DNA from: Gottfriedia luciferensis
GTDB taxonomy: Bacteria > Bacillota > Bacilli > Bacillales > Bacillaceae_G
NCBI RefSeq assembly: GCF_001712755.1
Contig: NZ_MDKC01000008.1
Coordinates: forward strand, 1 to 64,000
DNA: 64,000 bases
Reading direction: 5' to 3'
Shown here: positions 25,348-34,218 of the stretch, in pieces
How the letters are laid out: the number at the start of each line of letters is the position of its first letter
How positions within the stretch are numbered: position 1 is the stretch's first letter
The notes under the pieces: generated by a model
The model's input: only the letters and a program-made list of their open reading frames with translations
What the model was told of the DNA's origin: nothing
Databases searched by the model: none
Made by a program: the position numbers and the translations under genes

Positions 25348-25800
25348 TTATTTTGAAAATTTTTCTTTCCATTCACTTAAATACAAAACCTCATTTGTTT
25401 TTACTGATTCTCCATCAAGTAGCGAAATAAACTCTAAACTATTTCCATCAGGATCTCGGAAATAAACACTTGCTGCTGGCATCCAAGTATGTACTACAGG
25501 TTCAATTGGATTTAATCCAAAAAAGTTTTCAGATGGTTTTATCCCTCTCACTTTAAGCCATTCAATACTATTCTCTAGTTCATAAAGACTTACGCCAAAA
25601 GCAAAGTGGCCTTTGTGAAATTCCTTACCTTTCTCTACCTCCCAAAGTCCGAGCATTTGTTTGTCTTCACCAATAAAAAAGAAAGCAACTCTTCTTCCTT
25701 CAATTTTATGAGCGAGCTTAATACCTAGTTTTTCGTAAAACATAATGGATTCATCTAAATTTCTCACTTCTAAATGAGTTTCATATATACTTTTAATCAT
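25348..25800 (-). CDS. VOC-superfamily (glyoxalase/dioxygenase fold) protein
   Basis: A 150-residue protein of the vicinal-oxygen-chelate fold, made of two beta-alpha-beta-beta-beta units. Candidate metal ligands are the His of YETHLEV, the His of KGHFAFGV and the Glu of NSLEFISL. The segment RDPDGNSLEF is the family hallmark. The start is the seventh codon of the frame, where ATG follows GAGGAG by 9 bases. The reaction cannot be predicted; relatives include glyoxalases, dioxygenases and thiol transferases. Confidence 0.87.
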   Translation of the reverse strand: MIKSIYETHLEVRNLDESIMFYEKLGIKLAHKIEGRRVAFFFIGEDKQMLGLWEVEKGKEFHKGHFAFGVSLYELENSIEWLKVRGIKPSENFFGLNPIEPVVHTWMPAASVYFRDPDGNSLEFISLLDGESVKTNEVLYLSEWKEKFSK

Positions 25801-25962
25801 CGCTTTTTCTCCTCTCATCAGAATAAAGTAATTTCGTAAGTTATTTATATTTTAGCATTAGTCTATTTATTATGAAAAATTCTGAATTTACAACTCCTCG
25901 AGAATATCTCCAAGATGATATGATTTAATTAACTTTAATTCCAAATGTAAGGAGGTTTGTAA

Positions 25963-26502
25963 GTGATCTTCCAATCAAATAAGCTTACTATTCGTCAATT
26001 AAAAGAAAGTGATGTTCCCCTTCTAGCAAAATGGCTTTCGAATCCAAAAGTTCTTCAATATTATGAAGGTCGTGATCATCCGTTCGACGATGAAAAAGTA
26101 AAAAATATATTTTTTACGAAAGATCCCTCTATTCAAATGTGTATTGTAGTTTATGAAAATATTGAGATAGGCTATATACAATTTTATAAATTAGACAATG
26201 AATCAAAAATTGAATATGGCTATGAAAATACAAGTGAAGTTATTTACGGAATGGATCAATTTATTGGTGAAATTGATTTTTGGAATCGTGGAATTGGAAG
26301 TTTACTTGTCTCATCGATGGTGAAATACTTAGTGAATAAACAAAACGCAAAAAAAGTAGTAGTAGATCCACAAACATGGAATATACGTGCGATTAAGTGC
26401 TATGAAAAATGTGGATTTAAAAAAATTCGATTACTTCCGAAACATGAGTTACATGAAGGCGAATATAGAGATTGTTATGTAATGGAGTATGTTTCAGACT
26501 AA
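25963..26502 (+). CDS. AAC(6')-like GNAT acetyltransferase
   Basis: A 179-residue GNAT enzyme closely resembling aminoglycoside 6'-N-acetyltransferases of the AAC(6')-Ie/Ib group. Diagnostic segments are VIYGMDQFIGEIDFWNRGIG with the acetyl-CoA loop N-R-G-I-G, VVVDPQTWNIRAIKCYEK, LPKHELHEGEYRDCYVMEY, and the early YYEGRDHPF. The LPxHELHEGxxxDCYxMEY block is, from memory, nearly the same in AAC(6')-Ie. The start is GTG, 7 bases after GGAGG. It is a chromosomal single-gene unit without nearby mobile-element genes, so it is likely intrinsic. The phenotype is unknown. Confidence 0.88.
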   Translation: MIFQSNKLTIRQLKESDVPLLAKWLSNPKVLQYYEGRDHPFDDEKVKNIFFTKDPSIQMCIVVYENIEIGYIQFYKLDNESKIEYGYENTSEVIYGMDQFIGEIDFWNRGIGSLLVSSMVKYLVNKQNAKKVVVDPQTWNIRAIKCYEKCGFKKIRLLPKHELHEGEYRDCYVMEYVSD

Positions 26503-26580
26503 ATTTTCATCACAAATTGCTAAGACATTTTTGAATAGATTATCATTGGAGATATAATGTTTAACTAATGGCAATTAATA

Positions 26581-26609
26581 AGGGATCTCTCACTATTTGA
26601 GAAATCCCT
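26581..26609. terminator. Hairpin between convergent genes, weak terminator
   Basis: AGGGATCTCTCA pairs with TGAGAAATCCCT (one mismatch) between the AAC(6')-like and YhfW-like genes. The T-runs are short, so termination strength is uncertain. Confidence 0.5.
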
Positions 26610-26628
26610 CATAATCTAATATTTTTAG

Positions 26629-28167
26629 TTATTGAACAAAAACTTGTTTTAAAGGTTGATCAGCTGGTCCTTCTAATACTTCGCCATAAATTGAAAACCT
26701 TGAGCCATGGCAAGGACAATCCCATGATTTTTCACCATTATTCCACTCGACCTCACAACCTAAATGAGTACAAGTTGTATCTACACAATGAACTTTACCA
26801 TTTACATCTTTATATGCTCCAACTCTTTTACCATCTAGTGTTACAACTGAGCCCTCATCATTGTATAACTCTTCTATTTTTCTAGAAACAGGCTCTAATT
26901 TTCCTTCAATTAAATGTTTAGCTACATCTAGGTTTTGCATTAAGAAATGCTTGATACTAGGGTCTGCTTGAAATCTCGATGGAGTGAACACATCAGCATC
27001 TACAGCTTCTTTTCCTAAAATTAAATTACTTATTAACTGGGCAGATACTGTTCCACTTGTCATACCCCATTTACGGAAACCAGTGGCTACGTAAATATTT
27101 TGATGTTTTGACGATAGTCTACCAATATAAGGCATTTTATCTAAAGTAATTAAATCCTGGGTAGACCATCTGAATAATACATCTTCAATTCCAAAGGTTT
27201 CTTCCCCAAAAAGTTTTAAATTTTCATAAAAACTCATAGTACGAGTTTCTACTCCAGTTTTATGACTTTCTCCACCTATTAGTACTAGTTCTTCATTATT
27301 ATATCTAAATGATCTTAGAGATCTTTTCGGATTTTCAGCACTTATGTACATGCCTCCCGGATATGCTGTTTTTACTTTTGCAGCTAAGGCATATGAACGA
27401 TCTGCATGTAATTTCGTAAAAAAGAATTGATTACCATCGTAAAAAGGAAAATGGGATGCACTAACAACATGCTTACATTTTATTTTTCTTCCACTTTGAG
27501 TGACTACGACTGGGGTGTTACCTGTTTCAACGTCAATAACGACAGTTTCTTCATAAACCTTTAATCCGTTTTCAATTGAAGCTTTTAATAAATGAATCAA
27601 GTATTTTAGTGGGTGAAACTGAGCTTGATCCCTCATTGTAATCGAATATTTTGTATCAAAGGGTAATAATGTTTTTACTGCTCCAAATGAGTCGATTTCT
27701 AATTTTTCATAAGCTTTCAATTCATTTTCTAGATTCCTTACATAATCATCTGAAGTCGTATAAATGGTTGCATCTTGTGTCTCATAATTACATTCTATTT
27801 GATTATCACTCGTATATTTTTTTATAAAATCCATTGCATTTTTAGTAGAATGATAAAAGATTTTTGTCTTTTCTAATCCAAAATGTTGGATTAGCTCATC
27901 ATATATTAAATCATGCTGTGCTGTTACTTTTGCAGTCGTATGGCCCGTTGTTCCATTAATTATTTTATTCGCCTCAATTAAAGCGACCTTCATACCCGCT
28001 TGTGTTAAAAAATATGCGGTTGAAATTCCCGTAATTCCGGCACCAACGATTACAGCATCAAACTCTTCGTCATCGTTAAACGGATCAAAAGTAGGAATAT
28101 TTAGTCCACTTCTCCAAATTGGCTTTGAGTGCTTCGGCAAGCCATTATAATCAATCTTTTCATTCAT
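26629..28167 (-). CDS. FAD-dependent oxidoreductase with C-terminal Rieske domain (YhfW-like)
   Basis: A 512-residue two-domain redox protein. The N-terminal DAO-type flavoprotein domain has the dinucleotide-binding motif VIVGAGITGISTAYFLTQAG and an Arg/Tyr-rich middle; VATGFRKWGMTSGTVSAQLI closes the FAD site. The last 100 residues form a Rieske [2Fe-2S] domain with CTHLGC and CPCHGS motifs, so both Cys-x-His and Cys-x-x-His pairs are present. Architecture and length match Bacillus YhfW. The substrate is unknown. AGGTATTC precedes the ATG weakly. Confidence 0.92.
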   Translation of the reverse strand: MNEKIDYNGLPKHSKPIWRSGLNIPTFDPFNDDEEFDAVIVGAGITGISTAYFLTQAGMKVALIEANKIINGTTGHTTAKVTAQHDLIYDELIQHFGLEKTKIFYHSTKNAMDFIKKYTSDNQIECNYETQDATIYTTSDDYVRNLENELKAYEKLEIDSFGAVKTLLPFDTKYSITMRDQAQFHPLKYLIHLLKASIENGLKVYEETVVIDVETGNTPVVVTQSGRKIKCKHVVSASHFPFYDGNQFFFTKLHADRSYALAAKVKTAYPGGMYISAENPKRSLRSFRYNNEELVLIGGESHKTGVETRTMSFYENLKLFGEETFGIEDVLFRWSTQDLITLDKMPYIGRLSSKHQNIYVATGFRKWGMTSGTVSAQLISNLILGKEAVDADVFTPSRFQADPSIKHFLMQNLDVAKHLIEGKLEPVSRKIEELYNDEGSVVTLDGKRVGAYKDVNGKVHCVDTTCTHLGCEVEWNNGEKSWDCPCHGSRFSIYGEVLEGPADQPLKQVFVQ

Positions 28168-28330
28168 CTTTGAATACCTCCATTTATGTTATGTGGTTAT
28201 TATTACCAAATTGATGGATGTTCATTAAACTAACTTTTCAATACTACTATTTAGTAAATATTGTTAAAATGGAGATAATGATGAATGCTTATCTAACAAA
28301 GTAAAAAATTAAGTAAAGAAGGTAATTTAC

Positions 28331-28858
28331 ATGGCTTATAGAATAAAAGACACTTTAATTTCTGAAACTGATTTAAAAAATAGAGTAAAAGCACTTGCCG
28401 AACAAATTGAACATGACTTTAATAACGAACCACTAATCCTTGTAGTTGTTTTAAAAGGATCATTTGTATTTGCAGCAGATCTAGTTCGTGAAATGAAAAG
28501 TAATATTAATGTAGACTTTATTTCTGTTTCTAGCTATAGTAATCAAACTGAATCAACTGGAAAAGTAAGATTGTTAAAAGATTTAGATGAGAATATCACA
28601 GATAAAAACGTGGTAGTAATTGAAGATATTATTGATAGTGGCTTAACATTGCACTTTTTACGTGACCATCTTCAAATGCATAAGCCAAAATCGATTAAGA
28701 TTTGTACTTTATTAGATAAACCTGAAAGAAGAAAAATCGATCTACCAGTTGATTATGTAGGTTTTGTCATTCCAGATGAGTTTATCGTTGGCTATGGAAT
28801 TGATTATGCACAGCAGTATCGAAATCTACCGTATATCGCAACAGTAGAAGAATATTAA
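28331..28858 (+). CDS. hpt: Hypoxanthine phosphoribosyltransferase
   Basis: A 175-residue purine salvage enzyme that makes IMP or GMP from hypoxanthine or guanine with PRPP. The PRPP loop VVIEDIIDSGLTL is canonical, LVVVLKGSFVFAADL gives the PPi loop (LKGS), and GKVRLLKDL the flexible catalytic loop. The C-terminal VDYVGFVIPDEFIVGYGIDY holds the base-binding residues. AAGAAGGTAA precedes the ATG. It is not beside tilS or ftsH as the usual Bacillus hpt is, so it may be a second copy; the rest of the genome is not visible. Confidence 0.93.
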   Translation: MAYRIKDTLISETDLKNRVKALAEQIEHDFNNEPLILVVVLKGSFVFAADLVREMKSNINVDFISVSSYSNQTESTGKVRLLKDLDENITDKNVVVIEDIIDSGLTLHFLRDHLQMHKPKSIKICTLLDKPERRKIDLPVDYVGFVIPDEFIVGYGIDYAQQYRNLPYIATVEEY

Positions 28859-28873
28859 TTTAATTTTAAAAAT

Positions 28874-28906
28874 GCCGTTTGATTTTTTATCAAACGGCTT
28901 TTTTTA
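28874..28906. terminator. Strong intrinsic terminator
   Basis: GCCGTTTGAT and ATCAAACGGC form a 10 bp stem followed by TTTTTTT, ending hpt. The A-run on its left also allows function for the convergent Nudix gene. Confidence 0.93.
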
Positions 28907-29320
28907 TTTCTTGTTAACTTTTTTATTAATTAAGTCGATTAGTAAGTTTCGATCCTCTGGAAAACTAAGCTCTAACTCAATAATTTCATCTGCTGATTTC
29001 CAAGCAATATCATATATTAATTGATCAGGGTCTTGAATTTTAGCATAGCCACCAATAATTCTAACTTCAAAATAATGTACTTCTACTTGAAAACCATACG
29101 AGATTCCATCTTTAATAAACAATTGCTTAATTATTTCAACTTCATATCCTGTTTCTTCGAGTAACTCTCTTTTACAACACTCTTCAATCGATTCATTTTG
29201 TTCTAAACCGCCTGATGGAGTAGCCCAAAGCTTATGTTCGTCAGGCTTGCCTTGAAGTACCATTAATATCTGCCCTTTATGATTAATACAAATACCAGTT
29301 GCCCCAATCCATTTCTCCAT
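28904..29320 (-). CDS. Nudix hydrolase
   Basis: A 138-residue Nudix-fold enzyme cleaving nucleoside diphosphates linked to another moiety. The Nudix box is complete: GGLEQNESIEECCKRELLEE followed by TGY, giving G-x5-E-x7-R-E-x2-E-E-x-G. The upstream strand ATPSG is typical of ADP-ribose or NADH-type members, but specificity cannot be read. GAGGTGG is 7 bases ahead of the ATG. Confidence 0.92.
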   Translation of the reverse strand: MEKWIGATGICINHKGQILMVLQGKPDEHKLWATPSGGLEQNESIEECCKRELLEETGYEVEIIKQLFIKDGISYGFQVEVHYFEVRIIGGYAKIQDPDQLIYDIAWKSADEIIELELSFPEDRNLLIDLINKKVNKK

Positions 29321-29459
29321 GAATAGCCACCTCTTTTAGTTACTTTATATAATCTAGCTATTCGATCATTTAATATTTTTTCCTGTTGAATACGGTCCCT
29401 TTGATATTTATATAATTTCTTGGGAAAAATAACTCAAAATTAGTAAACGGGGTGAATTT

Positions 29460-30719
29460 ATGAGTCGCAAATTACTACTCATTTTCTTGATCGTTGTTTG
29501 TTTAATTATTCCGAACTATAGTTACGCGGAAACTACAGCTAACCCATTAAAAATTGCGTTTATTCGCGATGGATTTGTTTGGATAAAAATAAATAATAAA
29601 GAGGAAAAAATAACAAAAGCAAAAGGGGTTTATACGAATCAACCCGAGTGGTCATTTGATGGAAATTATTTAATGTACCAAAAAGAAATACCTATTGGTC
29701 CTACAGCATCATATCCTACTCGCTCAGAAATATGGATTTATAATATGAAAACAAAAAAAGAGCAAAGGATCATTTCCGATGGTGAGAATCCAAAATGGTC
29801 CCCTACTAAAAATATTTTTGCATTTCTAGATAGTGGTGTGTTGAACGTTTCTGATTTTAAAAATTTTTATAATATTGCACTAGGTGTGGATGATTATAAT
29901 TGGATTCCAAACGGTAAAGGCTTTATAGCTTCATCAGCCGCAGCACTAAATCCGGACGGTTGGACAAACCCAGTTTTATATAAAATCACTATACCAAATG
30001 ATTTAAAAAATATTTCTAGCGCAACAAACACTGTAAAACAATTTTTTGTTGTTCCTAAAACCTTAACAAAAGGCAATACTTCCATTCCGTCCATAAATGC
30101 GTCAACATTTCAATTTTCGCCTGATCAAAAATGGATCTCTTTTATCGTTAACCCAACAGCTTCTTGGTCTATGGATAGCGACATGCTTTGTATCATTTCT
30201 TCAGATGGAAAAGTTTTTGAAGTTCAAGATGAAATTATTTTACATTTAGATAATCCAAAATGGGCTCAAACTAAAAATATATTAGGATACATTGCAGGTG
30301 GAGGCAGATTAGTTTTCGGCTACAAAAATAAGAAGATGAATATTACTGAAATGCCTGCATTTACATCAACAAATTTAACACCGCCACATTACGCTGAATT
30401 AGGATTTACATGGTGTGATGATACATCGATTGTTGTTTCAAGAGTAAAAGAAAGTGAGTGGTCAAATGATGAAAAGAAACGACCAAAACCATCATTAAAT
30501 GTGATTAATCTTTCTACTCATAAACAATTAAAAATAACGAATCCACCAACTGGAAAAGGCGATTATAATCCAGTCTACTCTAAGATTACCAATAAAATAA
30601 CGTGGACTAGAAAAGGCGAATTAGATGTTGTCGGTAATGTATGGATCGCCAATTTGGATGGTAGTAAACCTGAAATTTTATTAAAAAATGTTAGTTCATA
30701 TTCTATTTTTGAGAGGTAA
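29460..30719 (+). CDS. Secreted TolB-like beta-propeller protein
   Basis: A 419-residue exported protein. A signal peptide (KLLLIFLIVVCLIIPNYSYA) is followed by repeated blades with WSxDGxYLMY-type motifs: PEWSFDGNYLMYQ, PKWSPTKNIFAFL, FQFSPDQKWISFI and PKWAQTKNILGYI. These PD40/WD40-like repeats build a TolB-type propeller, usually for binding rather than catalysis. GGGGTGAA precedes the ATG. No partner gene is adjacent and the ligand is unknown. Confidence 0.82.
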   Translation: MSRKLLLIFLIVVCLIIPNYSYAETTANPLKIAFIRDGFVWIKINNKEEKITKAKGVYTNQPEWSFDGNYLMYQKEIPIGPTASYPTRSEIWIYNMKTKKEQRIISDGENPKWSPTKNIFAFLDSGVLNVSDFKNFYNIALGVDDYNWIPNGKGFIASSAAALNPDGWTNPVLYKITIPNDLKNISSATNTVKQFFVVPKTLTKGNTSIPSINASTFQFSPDQKWISFIVNPTASWSMDSDMLCIISSDGKVFEVQDEIILHLDNPKWAQTKNILGYIAGGGRLVFGYKNKKMNITEMPAFTSTNLTPPHYAELGFTWCDDTSIVVSRVKESEWSNDEKKRPKPSLNVINLSTHKQLKITNPPTGKGDYNPVYSKITNKITWTRKGELDVVGNVWIANLDGSKPEILLKNVSSYSIFER

Positions 30720-30752
30720 AAAGGATGAGGATGAAATTTTTCATCCTTTTTC
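30719..30752. terminator. Bidirectional terminator
   Basis: AAAAAGGATGA and TCATCCTTTTT form an interrupted stem between the propeller gene and the ComB-like gene, overlapping the latter's stop. Confidence 0.75.
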
Positions 30753-31505
30753 TATTTCAAGACCATTAACGAAGCAATCAATTTGTAAAACTGGTACTAC
30801 TTTAAAATAGTTTAATTGACTACAATGCCTAACATCTTCTTCAAAGCCCTTCATTCTCAGTTCTCTTCCACTTCCGCATTCCCAAATCAATTCTTTAATT
30901 TTATGTTTTGAGTGAAGAAACGCGCCAATACAAACTTCCGCTTCTGGTGATTTTGTTCCTTCTAACTCTGACAAAATTGCTCCTGCTCCTAAATAGTCTT
31001 CAATAGAAGGTCTTAGTGCATCCTCATTTTCATGTAAATCATTCCAAACTTCACCGCACGGAATAACTGTTATATTGACATTTTTTTCGTTTTTTAGGCG
31101 ATTAGCCAAACTTGCAACCGCAGAAGCATTAAGTAAAGAACCAATCAATAACGCTGGCACCTTTGAAGCGATCCATGAACAAAATGCCCCATTTAGAGAA
31201 CATAAAACAAATTTATGATTGGCATGACGTTCATTAAATGAGACCGGCGAAAGTGTTGCCTTCCCTAAAACTGCCGCTTCATTTCTTCCTAAAATATACT
31301 CCGCTCCAATCTTTTTAGCATAAGCTTTCCCATCTAAATTTGGTGGATATGGATAGACGATTGCGTTTTGAAATACTGCTGAAACAACAGTCGATGAAAA
31401 ACTAAGAACATCAACAATAATCGTAATATCCCCGCGTTCCGCGGCTTCCCTAGCTCCCCTTTTTCCCCACTCTACACGGCATTCATAATTTGATTGATCG
31501 AACAT
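30741..31505 (-). CDS. 2-phosphosulfolactate phosphatase (ComB) family protein
   Basis: A 254-residue protein of the ComB family, which removes phosphate from 2-phospho-3-sulfolactate. Typical segments are IIVDVLSFSSTVVSAV, SLNGAFCSWIA, NVNITVIPCGEVW and the metal-binding stretch DALRPSIEDYLGAGAIL. In methanogens this is a coenzyme M step; in Bacillus a relative (YitC) belongs to sulfolactate synthesis in sporulation. No other gene of either pathway is next to it. The start is the ATG after GGGGGATGAGAAC; the 14-codon extension lacks a ribosome site. Confidence 0.87.
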   Translation of the reverse strand: MFDQSNYECRVEWGKRGAREAAERGDITIIVDVLSFSSTVVSAVFQNAIVYPYPPNLDGKAYAKKIGAEYILGRNEAAVLGKATLSPVSFNERHANHKFVLCSLNGAFCSWIASKVPALLIGSLLNASAVASLANRLKNEKNVNITVIPCGEVWNDLHENEDALRPSIEDYLGAGAILSELEGTKSPEAEVCIGAFLHSKHKIKELIWECGSGRELRMKGFEEDVRHCSQLNYFKVVPVLQIDCFVNGLEIEKG

Positions 31506-31547
31506 GTTCTCATCCCCCTTTATTAATCTTTTAAAATCGTCATACAT

Positions 31548-31577
31548 AAAAAAAGCAATACTCTTTTAAAGTATTGC
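31548..31577 (-). terminator. Intrinsic terminator of the 31646-32167 gene
   Basis: GCAATACT and AGTATTGC form the stem and a TTTTTTT run follows on the minus strand. Confidence 0.88.
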
Positions 31578-31645
31578 ACTAGTGTGGTGACAAAGTATTA
31601 GATTTTCAGACTGATTGCAAATGTTTGACTAGGAGTCTGAAACGG

Positions 31646-32167
31646 TTAACGATATGTAACTTCTGTATACCCTAAGCTATTTTTAGTTGTCTTCATTGGT
31701 TTATTAGGATAATAGAAGACTAAATCTTTATAATTCATCTTATATTTACTTGTTTTAAAGTACTTGTTCAAAAACACAGTTCTCATCTTTTCACCATCTA
31801 CATAAATTGCTTTTCCTTGAGGGCGATCCTTATCAAATCCATAAATTAGATAATCATTTAAAAAATGCATTCCCTTCCCATCTCCGGCATACAAATGCTC
31901 TGCACCTGAAATCGAAGCAAAATTCATATTTAAAAACGATGATGTCTTAAATATATATATACTATGCGGTATATTAGTAATACAAAGAATGTATGGACTA
32001 TTGGGAATTTTAACCAATTCATAGTCCACTTTTTTAAGTTCTGGTAAATCCTTATGAATAGCGAAACTAACAGCCTTTTCTTTTGAATTAAAATTTATTG
32101 ATATGTAAGTAAATATGCTCACTAACGCTATAAAAATTAGCACATATGTAATAACTTTTTTATTCAT
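31646..32167 (-). CDS. Hypothetical membrane-anchored or secreted protein
   Basis: A 173-residue protein with an N-terminal hydrophobic helix (VITYVLIFIALVSIFTYISI) and no lipobox or clear cleavage site, so it is probably membrane-anchored with the rest outside. The exported part is beta-rich (SPYILCITNIPHSIYIFKTS) and basic towards the end. I do not recognise it. AAGGAAG precedes the ATG. It is followed by its own terminator and preceded by the VOC gene, 28 bases away on the same strand. Confidence 0.7.
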   Translation of the reverse strand: MNKKVITYVLIFIALVSIFTYISINFNSKEKAVSFAIHKDLPELKKVDYELVKIPNSPYILCITNIPHSIYIFKTSSFLNMNFASISGAEHLYAGDGKGMHFLNDYLIYGFDKDRPQGKAIYVDGEKMRTVFLNKYFKTSKYKMNYKDLVFYYPNKPMKTTKNSLGYTEVTYR

Positions 32168-32195
32168 ATAAAACTTCCTTATTTAGAAATTAATT

Positions 32196-32558
32196 TTATT
32201 CAGGAAAAGAGCATACACCTAAACGATTTCCTTCTAAATCTTTGAATTCAAACCATTTAAATGTTCCATCTTCATTTAATTTCTCTACTTCTACATCATG
32301 TTCTTTTAAGTGATTATAAGCTTGTTCGATATTTGGAGTATAAAAATTAAAACTCATATGCTTATTTGGATTTTCTAGTTGATTAGTTTTTCTAACTAAA
32401 GTTAATGGTGTTTCGCCAATATTTAATGCTGCATATCCATTTATCGGATCATTCCATCTAACCGTAAAACCCAATACCGAGCAATACCAATCTACTGCTT
32501 TCTCAAAATCAATTACTTGCAGAAAAACTGTATCAATTCTTTTAAAATGCTCTGACAT
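32196..32558 (-). CDS. VOC-superfamily protein
   Basis: A 120-residue VOC-fold protein with the usual start RIDTVFLQVIDFEKAVDWYC and the second unit from MSFNFYTPNIEQAYNHLKEH. It ends in KDLEGNRLGVCSFPE, where a Gly replaces the last metal-binding Glu position of many members. A metal-dependent reaction is therefore uncertain and a ligand-binding role is possible. GGAGG lies 9 bases ahead of the chosen ATG; the frame starts nine codons earlier without support. Confidence 0.85.
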   Translation of the reverse strand: MSEHFKRIDTVFLQVIDFEKAVDWYCSVLGFTVRWNDPINGYAALNIGETPLTLVRKTNQLENPNKHMSFNFYTPNIEQAYNHLKEHDVEVEKLNEDGTFKWFEFKDLEGNRLGVCSFPE

Positions 32559-32703
32559 AGCTAAGTCCTCCTTTTTACTACACACTATTTATTCAACACT
32601 TATAAACTATTTCCTTTTATATTTCATGCTAAAAATAAAGGGATTTTACTGTAATTAGTCAATTATTTATAAATATTGAAACTAGAAATTGGAGGGGAAA
32701 TTT

Positions 32704-33192
32704 TTGATAAAGATTGTTAAAGTAAAAAAAGCCGAAGAATCAAAATTACATAATTTGATGCAATTTTATATTTATGAATTTACTAAATATCTTCCTGAAA
32801 TTAAACTCGGAGAAAATGGATCTTTTCATAAGTTTAACTTAGAAAAATACTGGCAGGAACAAGATTATCACGCTTTTTTTGTGTTGAATAAAGAAGAATT
32901 AATCGGTTTCGCTTTGATTGAAACTTTATCAGAATCCACTTCAAATTGTATAGAAGAGTTTTTTATTATTGAAAAATATAAAGGGCATGGTTTTGGTAAA
33001 AAGGTAGCAATAGAACTTTTCAATCTGTTTCCTGGAAAATGGAGTATCTCACAAATTGAAAAAAATGAACCTGCAAAGGCTTTTTGGAGAAATGTAATTA
33101 ACTATTATACAAAAGGTAACTTTACTGAAAAAGTTGATGAGAATAAAAAGACAATTCAAGAGTTTGATACGAATGAAATTATGGAAAATTAA
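32704..33192 (+). CDS. GNAT N-acetyltransferase
   Basis: A 162-residue GNAT protein: substrate-side helices (LHNLMQFYIYEFTKYLP), the strand HAFFVLNKEELIGFALIETL, the acetyl-CoA loop EKYKGHGFGKKVAIELF (G-H-G-F-G), and the closing PAKAFWRNVINYY. It resembles predicted acetyltransferases whose N-terminal part holds YxxEF. The frame can open at TTG 32689, but that codon overlaps the ribosome site; GGAGGGG points to TTG 32704. A strong terminator follows. The acceptor is unknown. Confidence 0.83.
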   Translation: MIKIVKVKKAEESKLHNLMQFYIYEFTKYLPEIKLGENGSFHKFNLEKYWQEQDYHAFFVLNKEELIGFALIETLSESTSNCIEEFFIIEKYKGHGFGKKVAIELFNLFPGKWSISQIEKNEPAKAFWRNVINYYTKGNFTEKVDENKKTIQEFDTNEIMEN

Positions 33193-33196
33193 TTTA

Positions 33197-33229
33197 AAAC
33201 AAAGCCACCATATTAGTGGCTTTGTTTTG
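33197..33229. terminator. Bidirectional terminator
   Basis: AACAAAGCCAC and GTGGCTTTGTT form the stem with A- and T-runs, between the acetyltransferase and the convergent rtcB. Confidence 0.9.
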
Positions 33230-33243
33230 TAATATAGATAGAT

Positions 33244-34218
33244 TTAATTTGCTTTGAAATTATAAAGTGGTTTAATAACTTTAATAACTTCGATTGAATC
33301 CTTAGTATTTTCAATGATTTCTTTCATTTCCTTATAAGCCATCGGACTTTCATCTAATGTACTCTCTAAAACTGATGTACTCCAAACATCCTTCATTGTT
33401 TCTTTAAACTCATCAAGTGAAAGAGTTGCCTTTGCCTTTGTACGACTGAGAATTCGACCTGCACCATGAGGGGCCGAGTAATTCCAATCTGGATTTCCTT
33501 TTCCAATTGCAATCAAACTACCATCTCGCATGTTGATCGGAATCAATACTTTCTCACCTTTTTGAGCGGAAATTGCCCCTTTACGAAGAATCATATTTTC
33601 GATATCAATATAATTATGGACAGTCGTAAATTGTTCAACAACTGTTAAATCCATATTCTTTACGATTTCATCCATCATTGCCTTCCGGTTCCATAAAGCA
33701 TATTCTTGGGCAATTGCCATATCATGCATATATCGATCAAACCAAACTCCTTCTAAATAAGCTAAATCCTTTGGAATATATTGCGACGGAAGACTTTTTA
33801 AAGCAGTCTCAATTTCTTTTTCACGGCCTTCATCCCTTAATTGCTGAATGACTTTAGAACGATTTTCTGACTGGCTTTTTAATAATTCATACGCTTTTTT
33901 CTGATAAAATTCCGCTACAACTTTACCTAAATTTCGGCTTCCAGAGTGAATAACAAAATAAATATTTCCGTCTTCGTCAACATTGCACTCAATAAAATGA
34001 TTTCCGCCACCAAGTGAACCTAAGCTAAGCTTTGTTCTTGTTTCATTTAATTCTTTAAAGCAGTGCAGCTTTGAAAAATCAATTTTCTTCACAAACTCAT
34101 GCTTATTATTTCGAATTGAAAACCCTGATGGAACATGTTTACGAATGACTGCATCTAGTTTTTGAAAATCGATTTCTGTTTGTGAAACTCTTATTGTTTC
34201 CATTCCGCAACCTATATC
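33244..34218 (-). CDS. rtcB: RtcB-type RNA ligase, exon 2 (C-terminal part)
   Basis: This 324-codon exon completes the tRNA/RNA-splicing ligase RtcB, which joins 2',3'-cyclic-phosphate or 3'-phosphate ends to 5'-OH RNA using GTP and Mn2+. Reading from GAT 34218 it begins DIGCGMETIRVSQTEIDF, so the metal-binding Asp and Cys of DIGCGM come from sequence upstream of the first ATG in this frame. Later motifs are LGGGNHFIE and YSAPHGAGRILSRTKA, whose His is the guanylated residue. The exon has no ribosome site of its own. Exon 1 lies at 34491-34703 and a group I intron separates the two. Confidence 0.9.
   Translation of the reverse strand, partial: DIGCGMETIRVSQTEIDFQKLDAVIRKHVPSGFSIRNNKHEFVKKIDFSKLHCFKELNETRTKLSLGSLGGGNHFIECNVDEDGNIYFVIHSGSRNLGKVVAEFYQKKAYELLKSQSENRSKVIQQLRDEGREKEIETALKSLPSQYIPKDLAYLEGVWFDRYMHDMAIAQEYALWNRKAMMDEIVKNMDLTVVEQFTTVHNYIDIENMILRKGAISAQKGEKVLIPINMRDGSLIAIGKGNPDWNYSAPHGAGRILSRTKAKATLSLDEFKETMKDVWSTSVLESTLDESPMAYKEMKEIIENTKDSIEVIKVIKPLYNFKAN

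Noticed and set aside
25348-25800. Possible fosfomycin thiol transferase (FosB)
   Set aside because: The VOC fold and metal ligands fit, but the length and C-terminal sequence do not show the FosB-specific substrate loop, so only the superfamily is assigned.
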